A stretch of DNA of 8,024 nt from JAKPQD01 sp029572965 (GTDB lineage Bacteria; Bacteroidota; Bacteroidia; Bacteroidales; DTGW01). Below, in pieces: positions 1 through 5,996 of the stretch; positions within the stretch are counted from its first letter, which is position 1, and each line of letters opens with the position of its first letter. A program made the position numbers and the translations under genes. Under the pieces are notes generated by a model. That model had not been told where the DNA came from, made no database searches, and saw only the letters and a program-made list of their open reading frames with translations. The stretch spans positions 1 through 8,024 of the forward strand of contig DAOSPF010000110.1 in NCBI GenBank assembly GCA_035374585.1, given 5' to 3'.

Positions 1-90
1 CACTACTGTAGCAGCAACAGTTGCTATACTCCTCAGGTTGCTCTTAGTCCAACTCTAGGCACTGCTAAACCACGAGTACCCCGAAGGGTC
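1..90 (-). pseudogene. Orphan rhs tip fragment with an in-frame stop
   Basis: Read on the minus strand, the fragment starts at the Rhs motif D-P-S-G-Y-S-W-F-S and continues into the alanine/valine-rich stretch found after the Rhs core. It matches 1857-1946 closely; for example positions 1-54 are the same as 1857-1910. Bases 55-57 read TAG where the longer Rhs gene has TGG (Trp136, 1911-1913). An in-frame TGA lies at 100-102 and no start codon precedes the fragment, so it is not a translatable gene as seen. It begins about 20 bp beyond the stop codon of the exported protein at 109-951. This is the place expected for an orphan Rhs tip cassette: a short piece of core homology, a toxin tip and a partner gene. 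The rest lies left of the window. Homology to Rhs is certain; the orphan-cassette reading is inferred. Confidence 0.75.
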
Positions 91-108
91 AGGAGATATT
101 CATAAACT

Positions 109-951
109 TTATTTTTCTATAGTATAATTACTTTCAATATATGGCATTATTGAGAACTTGTCCAAAAAATAATAAGAATATGTTCTATATAAATATTTCT
201 TTCTATCATTTATTATACATTTTTCATTTAAACCTATTGGATATAGGGTATTACTCTCAACAAATTTTTTTATTTTTTCTAATGAAGCTTTTGATTCAAT
301 CAACTTTCGAAATTCTTTATTTTTTTTCTTCAGCGTTTCATTGTTTTTCGTAATAAGACCAATAGTAACAAATCTCTCAAAGCCCTTAGCTTTATATAAA
401 ATACTACAATTTACCCAATCATTTGATCGATTTACACTATCAATATTAATTGCTATTCCAATATTATCAATTAAATCACAATAATTTCCACTATAACAAT
501 TTGACATTACTAAATTAGAACTATCATTTGAAAAATATATATATATTTCTTTAGAATTTAGGATAATAGAGTCCCCGGCATATTTTAACATAAAAGAAAT
601 AAAATAAATAGAATCTTTTTGTAAACTTTTCATTAAAGAGCCTGTAAGTAATTCATAATCACAACAATTCCAAGAAAATAAAACCAAACCACAATAGGCA
701 TCTCCATCAATTGAAGGATGATACCCTAGAAAATTCATTGGTACACCATAAATTTTACTTTGAGAAGATATTCTTTTTGAAAAATAATCAACAGAAGTAC
801 CATTTTGTATGTACCAATTTTTAGCTAAAAATCTATATGCATTAGGACTTTCATCAACTATTTCAAAAGATCCATTTCGCATTAGTTCTTGACAAGTTAA
901 ATCCTCATATAAACTAAAATAGAATAATATAGCTAAAAAAATGTGTTTCAT
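109..951 (-). CDS. Exported NxSFE-type protein paired with an Rhs tip (candidate immunity protein)
   Basis: A 280-residue protein with an N-terminal signal sequence (hydrophobic residues 4-14, likely cleaved near Cys20-Gln21). The mature part starts with N-G-S-F-E (26-30), followed by AKNW (43-46), DYF (55-57), LGYHP (75-79), GDAY (83-86), TGSL (103-106), YFS (139-141) and YYFLDKFS near 260-267. These motifs recur in the same order and spacing in the protein at 3096-3932, so the two are paralogs. The pattern resembles the N-terminal beta-sandwich, galactose-binding-like domain in front of OmpA domains in Bacteroidota; no OmpA part is present here. It starts 11 bp after the Rhs stop codon, so co-transcription is likely. 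Cys20 lacks a proper lipobox, so a lipoprotein is possible but not supported. Position next to a toxin-type tip suggests immunity or delivery; no biochemical role can be read from the sequence. The DNA is much more AT-rich than the Rhs core. Confidence 0.8.
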   Translation of the reverse strand: MKHIFLAILFYFSLYEDLTCQELMRNGSFEIVDESPNAYRFLAKNWYIQNGTSVDYFSKRISSQSKIYGVPMNFLGYHPSIDGDAYCGLVLFSWNCCDYELLTGSLMKSLQKDSIYFISFMLKYAGDSIILNSKEIYIYFSNDSSNLVMSNCYSGNYCDLIDNIGIAINIDSVNRSNDWVNCSILYKAKGFERFVTIGLITKNNETLKKKNKEFRKLIESKASLEKIKKFVESNTLYPIGLNEKCIINDRKKYLYRTYSYYFLDKFSIMPYIESNYTIEK

Positions 952-962
952 AATAAACTAAC

Positions 963-2318
963 TTAATTTTTATAAAACGTAAGATAAAAACCTAACCCTC
1001 CATTTAACCCTTCATTATTTCTAAATTGATTTGGATCAAGATTTCCACTACTATGATAATATAATCCTTTACCTGGTATACTAACTTGCGCAGGAAACGT
1101 TAAATTACCAAAAAATTCTCCAAAGTATAAATCCTGTCCTTCACTTGAAATAAATGCGTAAGAATTATCAAATAACTGACCCTTAAAATGTGCAATTGTA
1201 TTTTGAGCATCTTTTGGCATCTCAATATTTCCAGCAATTGTATATGCCCCTCCCTTATTTCTAGTCATCTGTTTTACAAAACTTTTCTCAAAATAAGAAC
1301 TTTGATTCTTTCTCAGATTTTCTGCTCGAAAAGAAGGTATACTTTTACCTTGTCTATCTAAGTAATACATTTGTTGTTCCCCTGGAGTAGGTCTATAACC
1401 AGCAGGTGTTTTTGTCCAGCCATTATTACTAATCCCAATCGCACTACCAACTCCACCACCAGACAAACCTGAAAGTAACCCAATACCACCTCCTTCGCCC
1501 AATGCACTGCCAAAGCTTGGTAAAAGACTGGCTAAAGTTCTACTACCCGCACCTTCGAACATTGCCTTTGTTGTAATAGACCAGGATACGTCTGTAACTG
1601 TCCCTGCCCCATGCCAGGTATTTAAATACAAATTATTTAAACCATAGCTAACCGCTCCTAATACCCCGGCAGTTGCAAGCCCGGTAGCTGCACCTATGCA
1701 AGCTCCTTTTACACCATTAAAAATAGCATCACTTAAAGAACCTTTATTTAGAAGTGTGCCTGCAAAACCTCCTGTAAAGCCTCCGGCAGCTCCAGCCAAG
1801 AATGCACAAGCTACTGTGCCCATCCCTGCGGTAGCTATAGTTACACCTGCAACCACCACTACTGTAGCAGCAACAGTTGCTATACTCCTCAGGTTGCTCT
1901 TAGTCCAACTCCAAGCCCTACTAAACCACGAATACCCGCTCGGATCTGTATACTTCAGCGGATTGTTGATACAATAGCTATACCTGTTGTAGCTTTGGCT
2001 GTTAAATGGCTCCTGCACGTACGGGTCAGGGCTCATAAACCGCCCCAACCGTGGGTCGTACACACGGCCATCCATATTGACCAGCTCGAAGAGGTCGATA
2101 TGCTCGTGGCCGGTAAAACCACGGGCTGTATTGGCAGTAATGGCCGCAGGCTTCCATGTAACAGGGTCGCGGCGGCACCCCCAGGCATCATAGCTATACT
2201 CTTCGAGCACGGTTGTACCGGCTTCGTTAACCACATATTGCAAAGAACCCAGGTGGTCGCGCAGGCAATATACCAGCTTAGTATTGGCCGTAACCGTACT
2301 TTGGGTGTATATTGCCAT
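963..2318 (-). CDS. 5'-truncated Rhs protein with unrecognised C-terminal tip (copy A)
   Basis: 451 residues from the first ATG. Residues 1-128 are the end of an Rhs core: DHLGS (21-25), YSYDAWG (41-47), GFTG (67-70), RVYDPRLGRFMSPDPY (85-100), NRYSYCINNP (111-120) and the closing DPSGY (125-129). Residues 145-230 are Ala/Gly/Val-rich helices like the hydrophobic pre-toxin region of other Rhs proteins. Residues 275-296 form a Gly-rich linker (G-G-G-V-G-S-A-I). About 150 residues of tip follow, with no family I recognise. Full-length Rhs proteins usually exceed 1000 residues, so most of the core is missing. The Rhs frame is open for 36 further codons upstream (2319-2426), reading core sequence such as YYIGKLYE, until a TAG at 2427-2429. 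The chosen ATG has AGGAGG seven bases upstream, but that sequence also encodes the conserved A-G-G of the core. The product may be a short protein or an unexpressed tip donor. An NxSFE gene follows after 11 bp. Confidence 0.85.
   Translation of the reverse strand: MAIYTQSTVTANTKLVYCLRDHLGSLQYVVNEAGTTVLEEYSYDAWGCRRDPVTWKPAAITANTARGFTGHEHIDLFELVNMDGRVYDPRLGRFMSPDPYVQEPFNSQSYNRYSYCINNPLKYTDPSGYSWFSRAWSWTKSNLRSIATVAATVVVVAGVTIATAGMGTVACAFLAGAAGGFTGGFAGTLLNKGSLSDAIFNGVKGACIGAATGLATAGVLGAVSYGLNNLYLNTWHGAGTVTDVSWSITTKAMFEGAGSRTLASLLPSFGSALGEGGGIGLLSGLSGGGVGSAIGISNNGWTKTPAGYRPTPGEQQMYYLDRQGKSIPSFRAENLRKNQSSYFEKSFVKQMTRNKGGAYTIAGNIEMPKDAQNTIAHFKGQLFDNSYAFISSEGQDLYFGEFFGNLTFPAQVSIPGKGLYYHSSGNLDPNQFRNNEGLNGGLGFYLTFYKN
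1430..1484 (-). repeat. Internal Rhs recombination joint, copy 1
   Basis: This segment encodes the glycine-rich linker around residues 278-297 of the Rhs protein (G-L-S-G-G-G-V-G-S-A-I-G-I). It is base-for-base the same as 7970-8024, which encodes the equivalent stretch of the Rhs gene at the right edge. To the left of 1430 (towards the C-terminus) the two genes are unrelated. The match runs off the window end on the other side, so its true length is unknown. Confidence 0.85.
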
Positions 2319-2429
2319 GGCTGCCCCTCCTGCAAATATATAATGAGTTTCTTTAACTTCGCCCGAAGGAAGGATTTCTTTTTCGTATAGCTTGCCTATG
2401 TAGTATTTGGTGGTTACCTGGCCGGGCTA
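2319..2429 (-). pseudogene. In-frame Rhs core remnant upstream of the copy A start codon
   Basis: Thirty-six codons continuous with the Rhs frame at 963-2318, ending upstream at a TAG at 2427-2429. The translation contains KYYIGKLYEKEILPSG and ETHYIFAGGAA, recognisable Rhs-core sequence just before the DHLGS region. It contains no ATG, so an initiator at 2318 leaves it untranslated. It shows that this gene is the 3' end of a once longer rhs gene. The break lies directly beside the hairpin at 2431-2465. Confidence 0.75.
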
Positions 2430-2430
2430 C

Positions 2431-2465
2431 AAAAGCTTTGCGTTTTCAGAAAACGCAAAGCTTTT
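2431..2465. terminator. Perfect 16-bp-stem hairpin at the Rhs breakpoint, copy A
   Basis: Arms AAAAGCTTTGCGTTTT and AAAACGCAAAGCTTTT with a 3-nt loop (cag). The stem ends in a T run on both strands, so it could terminate transcription in either direction. On the minus strand it would stop read-through into the short rhs gene about 110 bases downstream. The same hairpin stands at 5403-5437. It could instead be a recombination end, because the Rhs reading frame breaks right beside it. Confidence 0.6.
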
Positions 2466-3068
2466 AGGCCTGCTCAAACCAAACCACGCCAAGCCTTGAT
2501 GTGCCATGTTAAACGGCCGGAGGCCGGTTACAACGCGACGTAGCAGGATGCTACGGACCGCTTTTATTGGCAGGCTACGATGAACGAGGGGGCCTCAACT
2601 GCTCCCCCTATGGCGTGAGTCTGCGACTTGTGCCTCTTTTTATTGAAGTTTACAACTTCAGTTTACCCCTTAAATAGTTCAAGTCTCTGACTTGGACAAC
2701 AAAATATTACAATTACAACAAATAAAGTAAAATTTTAACCCTACTATATCTGCCTTATCTTATATAGCAGTTGCAAACTGCAAGAATTGTAGGCACAAGT
2801 CGCAGACTCCATAAGGGGGACGCTTGCCTCTTCTAACCTTTTTACTAAACAGCTTCTTACATACAACAATACAACATCCTTACTTAACATCGTGCTTACT
2901 TTAGCTCTTGCTCGTTCGTTGTTGTTACAGCACGCGTCACAGACGCGCTAGCTGGGTTTTGCCTCACGGCAAGCACCCTTGTCATTCGCTAACACTTCCT
3001 TTCAACTCGGCGTGTATAAGGACTTACACCTTATTAGAAATGGGCTATGCCCGACATACTTAAACACA
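2466..3068. other. Gene-free intergenic region rich in short palindromes
   Basis: I see no convincing gene here in any frame. The region carries a series of short perfect palindromes, mostly with a 3-nt loop: 2514-2526 (CGGCC/GGCCG), 2539-2555 (CGTAGCA/TGCTACG), 2644-2660 (TGAAGTT/AACTTCA), 2680-2694 (CAAGTC/GACTTG), 2767-2781 (GCAGTT/AACTGC), 2933-2947 (CGCGTC/GACGCG), 2959-2972 (TTGCC/GGCAA, 4-nt loop) and 3042-3052 (GGGC/GCCC). The part up to about 2798 is shared with 5438-5770; the rest is unique in the window. No clear promoter for the minus-strand rhs gene was identified. Confidence 0.7.
2604..2819. repeat. Small element with terminal inverted repeats (MITE-like)
   Basis: An exact 18-bp inverted repeat, GAGTCTGCGACTTGTGCC at 2617-2634 and its complement at 2792-2809, is flanked outside by CCCCCTATGG (2604-2613) and CCATAAGGGGG (2809-2819), which are complementary apart from one extra base. 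The inner DNA is AT-rich, has no open frame of note and carries three triloop palindromes. In the second copy (about 5576-5790) the left end is kept but the right arm is changed. No transposase is present, and target-site duplications could not be identified with confidence. Confidence 0.5.
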
Positions 3069-3070
3069 AA

Positions 3071-3088
3071 AGCCGGATTGCTCCGGCC
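3071..3088 (-). terminator. Intrinsic terminator after the exported NxSFE gene
   Basis: On the minus strand GCCGG and CCGGC arms enclose a 6-nt loop and are followed by TTTTGTG, eight bases or so beyond the TAA of the gene ending at 3096. It would close the rhs-NxSFE transcription unit of module B. Confidence 0.65.
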
Positions 3089-3095
3089 TCTGTAT

Positions 3096-3932
3096 TTATT
3101 TGTTTATAGGGTAAGTAAAATCTAATTCTACATCACTTTCCGATGTTACTGATACATCATCAATAAAATAATAGGCCGCTTCAACCGGGAACAGTGGATT
3201 CTTTTTGTAATGAGGATTTATTGGAAAAATATCAGTGTGCTTTTTGTAATACTTTTCCTTTTCTCTTTCATTAAACTGTACTTCTGTATATTTTTTTAAT
3301 AATCTACCAGTAATTTCATCATCATAAAACTTGCCAAGCGTTATGTATTTTTCACCCCCATTAGCTTTATAATTACCTGTAATTTCAACCCATGCAGTGT
3401 CATTTAAGAGAATACTATCTTTATTGCTTTGTACACTTGCTGTAATTTTAGGTTCTAATATTTCATAATAATAAGGAGGAGACCATGTTTTAAAAGGATT
3501 TTTAGTTTTAGAAAAATATACTCCGATGCTTTTTGTTGCAAACCTACATGAAGCACCTCCATATCTGATAAAAAAACTCACATGATACACTTTGCCTTTT
3601 TTTAGTTCCTTCTTTAGTGTGCCAGTATAATGCTCCATGTATCCATCATAATTCAAAGGATAAAGACCTATATAAGCATCTCCTGTATGGGCAGGATGGA
3701 AACCAAGCTCAGTATTTGGTACTTGTAAAAAATAAAATGGAGCATTAACATGAAAATAATCCGGAGAAGATTCATCAGGAACAAACCAATTCTTGGCAAA
3801 AGAAATACCATCGGCGATGCTTGTTTTGGGCAAGTCGGTATATTCTTCAAAACTAGCATTCAACACAAGATTTTCCTGTGCTGTTGCAAGTTTTGTTGTT
3901 AATAAGGCTATTATAAATATTGTTTTATGCAT
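3096..3932 (-). CDS. Exported NxSFE-type protein paired with an Rhs tip (paralog of 109-951)
   Basis: 278 residues. The signal peptide is clear: charged start MHK, hydrophobic 4-11, cleavage likely after ATA (16-18), leaving Q-E-N at the mature end. Motifs line up almost without gaps with the protein at 109-951: NASFE (25-29), AKNWF (46-50), DYF (58-60), LGFHP (76-80), GDAY (84-87), TGTL (103-106), VYFS (138-141), an A-N-G-G-E-K-Y stretch near 190 and YYFIDDVSV near 255-263. The organisation recalls the beta-sandwich domain at the front of Bacteroidota OmpA-like proteins, but this protein is that domain alone. It starts 8 bp after the Rhs stop and is followed by a terminator, so it should be in a two-gene unit with that Rhs gene. 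Immunity, a periplasmic or surface partner, or a delivery accessory are all open. Overall identity to the paralog is low although the motifs are kept. Confidence 0.82.
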   Translation of the reverse strand: MHKTIFIIALLTTKLATAQENLVLNASFEEYTDLPKTSIADGISFAKNWFVPDESSPDYFHVNAPFYFLQVPNTELGFHPAHTGDAYIGLYPLNYDGYMEHYTGTLKKELKKGKVYHVSFFIRYGGASCRFATKSIGVYFSKTKNPFKTWSPPYYYEILEPKITASVQSNKDSILLNDTAWVEITGNYKANGGEKYITLGKFYDDEITGRLLKKYTEVQFNEREKEKYYKKHTDIFPINPHYKKNPLFPVEAAYYFIDDVSVTSESDVELDFTYPINK

Positions 3933-3940
3933 ATCAAGTT

Positions 3941-5290
3941 CTAAAAGAAGTGTAGGCTTGGATACTCAATATAGCCATTAATTCTAACCATATTATAAGT
4001 TGTTCCGCTGTAACCATTATTTATACAAGGGGTGCCGTAATTCGATATACTAATTGTTTCTGCTCCACCAGCTGGTATAGTTGTCCACGTAGCTTTAGGA
4101 GCGTCACAGAATAGTACAGGAGTACGATTATCTACAGAGATACTTAAACAATTGTCTCCGCAAAAACCATTATTATTTACTTCTATATCTGTTACTGTAA
4201 CTTTTTCAGGTATGGTTATATTAAGCTCATCACCAGGACTAGTAGCATTAGTTATTTTTAAAAAATCTCTTGTCTTACCATAGCTAGGTTCTGCCTTCGC
4301 ATAGGCATTCTTTACATCTCTTGCTATGTATGAACCATCACTTTTTACTAAAACTGGTATTCTGGCCTGATTTGTCCAAATATTATTACCTGCACGATAT
4401 GCTTTATAGCCTCCGATTGAACCACCTAATATGCCTCCTGTGACTGCACCGATTGCAGCCATATTCCAGCCAGTATTTAATGCCTGACTTGGGGATGCTC
4501 TATTTGCTAAGGCAGAGCCAAAACCTCCAACAAAACCACCTACTGCACCGCCTACTGCACCTGAAAAAGCTCCGCCAACTACTCCACCTGATATACCTGT
4601 TGCAGAATTTAATGCCAATGAAGCTCCCAACCCAGCAGCACCACCGGCAAGTCCGGCTGCTGCACCAATCAAGCCACCAACTATTCCCGCTCCTAAGCAT
4701 TGCCCAACACTTCCTCCATTTAATGCCGTACCTACTACACCTCCTGTAAAACCAGCCGCTGCACCAGACAAAGTAGCAACAAGTAAAGGTGAAGCTGCCC
4801 CTATAGTTAATGCTGTAGCTACTCCTGCACCAATTGCTGCAACAGCAGTTACAATAGGTTTCCAATTTTTACCTACCCAAGAACAAGCCCTACTAAACCA
4901 TGAGTACCCCGAAGGATCGGTGAAGCTTAGCGGGTTATTCAGACAATAGCTATACCTGTTGTAGCTTTGGCTATTGAACGGGGCCTGCACGTACGGGTCA
5001 GGGCTCATAAACCGCCCCAACCGTGGGTCGTACACACGGCCATCCATATTGACCAGCTCGAAGAGGTCGATATGCTCGTGGCCGGTAAAACCACGGGCTG
5101 TATTGGCAGTAATGGCCGCAGGCTTCCATGTAACAGGGTCGCGGCGGCACCCCCAGGCATCATAGCTATACTCTTCGAGCACGGTTGTACCGGCTTCGTT
5201 AACCACATATTGCAAAGAACCCAGGTGGTCGCGCAGGCAATATACCAGCTTAGTATTGGCCGTAACCGTACTTTGGGTGTATATTGCCAT
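3941..5290 (-). CDS. 5'-truncated Rhs protein with glycine-zipper region and cysteine-containing tip (copy B)
   Basis: 449 residues from the same internal ATG as copy A, with AGGAGG seven bases upstream. Residues 1-102 are the same as in copy A; the core ends at DPSGY (125-129). Residues 145-300 are a long Gly/Ala-rich hydrophobic stretch with many GxxxG steps (for example GGAVGGFVGGFG near 247-258). This is longer and more regular than in copy A, though both share a GFTGG..GT.LN.GS block near 180-194. The tip (about 305-449) is predicted beta-rich and has Cys377, Cys381, Cys395 and Cys422, which could form disulfides outside the cytoplasm. I do not recognise its family; no nuclease, deaminase or ADP-ribosyltransferase motif is evident. 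As in copy A, the Rhs frame extends 36 codons upstream to a TAG, so most of the core is missing. The NxSFE gene begins 8 bp downstream. It may be a toxin, an adhesin-like tip or a silent donor. Confidence 0.85.
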   Translation of the reverse strand: MAIYTQSTVTANTKLVYCLRDHLGSLQYVVNEAGTTVLEEYSYDAWGCRRDPVTWKPAAITANTARGFTGHEHIDLFELVNMDGRVYDPRLGRFMSPDPYVQAPFNSQSYNRYSYCLNNPLSFTDPSGYSWFSRACSWVGKNWKPIVTAVAAIGAGVATALTIGAASPLLVATLSGAAAGFTGGVVGTALNGGSVGQCLGAGIVGGLIGAAAGLAGGAAGLGASLALNSATGISGGVVGGAFSGAVGGAVGGFVGGFGSALANRASPSQALNTGWNMAAIGAVTGGILGGSIGGYKAYRAGNNIWTNQARIPVLVKSDGSYIARDVKNAYAKAEPSYGKTRDFLKITNATSPGDELNITIPEKVTVTDIEVNNNGFCGDNCLSISVDNRTPVLFCDAPKATWTTIPAGGAETISISNYGTPCINNGYSGTTYNMVRINGYIEYPSLHFF

Positions 5291-5401
5291 GGCTGCCCCT
5301 CCTGCAAATATATAATGAGTTTCTTTAACTTCGCCCGAAGGAAGGATTTCTTTTTCGTATAGCTTGCCTATGTAGTATTTGGTGGTTACCTGGCCGGGCT
5401 A
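5291..5401 (-). pseudogene. In-frame Rhs core remnant upstream of the copy B start codon
   Basis: The same 36-codon continuation of the Rhs frame as at 2319-2429, closed by TAG at 5399-5401 beside the hairpin at 5403-5437. Both copies carry the same break, so truncation came before the duplication or was spread by gene conversion. Confidence 0.75.
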
Positions 5402-5402
5402 C

Positions 5403-5437
5403 AAAAGCTTTGCGTTTTCAGAAAACGCAAAGCTTTT
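5403..5437. terminator. Perfect 16-bp-stem hairpin at the Rhs breakpoint, copy B
   Basis: Same sequence as 2431-2465: a 16-bp stem, 3-nt loop and T runs on both strands. Terminator activity is inferred from shape only. Confidence 0.6.
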
Positions 5438-5881
5438 AGGCCTGCTCAAACCAAACCACGCCAAGCCTTGATGTGCCATGTTAAACGGCCGGAGGCCGGT
5501 TACAACGCGACGTAGCAGGATGCTACGGACCGCTTTTATTGGCAGGCTACGATGAACGAGGGGGCCTCAACTGCTCCCCCTATGGCGCAAGTCTGCGACT
5601 TGTGCCTCTTTTTATTGAAGTTTGCAACTTCAGTTTACCCCTTAAATAGTTCAAGTCTCTGACTTGGACTACAAAATATTACAATTACAACAAATATAGT
5701 AAAATTTTAACCCTACTATATCTGCCTTATCTTATATAGCAGTTACAAACTACAAGAATTATAGGCACAAGGTACTGTCATAAGGGGGGATGAAGAGCCA
5801 CGGAATCAGCCGAATGTAACAATTCAGGCTACAGCCTGATGAAATACTTACGACTAAGGCAGAGCCTTAGCCGAACGGGGG
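5438..5881. other. Gene-free intergenic region, partly duplicated, with triloop palindromes
   Basis: Up to about 5770 this is the copy of 2466-2798. It includes a better-formed palindrome than copy A at 5588-5602 (CAAGTC/GACTTG, loop tgc) and TGAAGTT/AACTTCA at 5616-5632, where the loop reads tgc instead of tac. The unique part, 5771-5881, adds TCAGGCT/AGCCTGA at 5824-5839 and CTAAGGC/GCCTTAG at 5854-5870. The last lies just before the truncated regulator fragment. No gene was seen. Confidence 0.7.
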
Positions 5882-5995
5882 ATGATTGAACAGCTTGACG
5901 AACCCGACAAACAAGCCCTTTTCAGGATGATTGATTGTATGTTGACAAAGAATAAGTTTAAAGATTTCTTTCAAAAAAATGTAGCTGCATTATAA
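5882..5995 (+). pseudogene. C-terminal remnant of an Xre-type regulator
   Basis: A 37-codon frame starting M-I-E-Q-L-D-E-P-D-K and ending F-F-Q-K-N-V-A-A-L, then TAA. It resembles the C-terminal tail of small Xre-family regulators in Bacteroidota and aligns with residues 84-110 of the next gene (L-x-x-x-x-K-x-x-L...D pattern). No helix-turn-helix part is found upstream; an in-frame TAA lies at 5855-5857, within the CTAAGGC palindrome. The remnant therefore seems to be the end of a gene cut off when the rhs module inserted or rearranged. Its own ATG and the one-base gap to the next gene mean a 37-aa peptide could still be made and coupled to it. Confidence 0.6.
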
Positions 5996-5996
5996 C

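Larger units (their letters stand above)
1912..2798 (-). repeat. Duplicated Rhs core end plus upstream DNA, copy A
   Basis: Pairs with 4884-5770 at a constant offset of 2972 bases. 2012-2615 shows no difference from 4984-5587. From about 1912 to 2011 (around DPSGYSWFSRA) the copies differ at many positions. From 2616 to 2798 there are only scattered differences, after which the sequences diverge. The identical block spans both coding DNA and about 300 bases upstream of the ATG. Identity is therefore not explained by protein constraint; it points to recent duplication or gene conversion. Confidence 0.93.
4884..5770 (-). repeat. Duplicated Rhs core end plus upstream DNA, copy B
   Basis: Second copy of 1912-2798. 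Positions 4984-5587 are identical to 2012-2615; 5588-5770 differ at only a few sites. The copy ends near 5770, where this sequence turns to CAAGGTACTG while copy A continues CAAGTCGCAG. On the coding side identity falls away around the DPSGYSWFSRA codons, exactly where the variable tip begins. Confidence 0.93.

Noticed and set aside
141..353. 70-codon plus-strand frame
   Set aside because: It is antisense to the well-supported exported NxSFE gene and composed of low-complexity AT-rich codons.
2033..2335. 100-codon minus-strand frame overlapping the Rhs core (also 5005-5307)
   Set aside because: It is an out-of-frame reading of well-supported Rhs codons, rich in Trp, Cys and Ser, as expected from a shadow frame.
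1995..2390. 131-codon plus-strand open frame, repeated at 4967-5362
   Set aside because: It is antisense to the Rhs core. It is open in both places only because the underlying DNA is duplicated; it has no homology or start signal of its own.
2427..2507. A 26-codon frame (M-A-H-Q-G-L...) running through the hairpin up to the TAG
   Set aside because: Half of it is the palindrome itself. It is kept in both copies because the DNA is identical, and nothing supports translation.
2431..3052. CRISPR array
   Set aside because: The palindromes differ in sequence and spacing; there are no regular direct repeats with spacers and no cas genes.
4500..4865. 121-codon minus-strand frame rich in Cys, Trp and Arg
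   Set aside because: It is the shifted reading of the Gly/Ala-rich region of the Rhs protein, where GGN and GCN codons create such sequence.
963..5770. Insertion sequence or integron cassette array as the cause of the duplication
   Set aside because: No transposase or integrase gene is seen, and the hairpin lacks recognisable attC features. Homologous exchange between rhs copies explains the pattern better.
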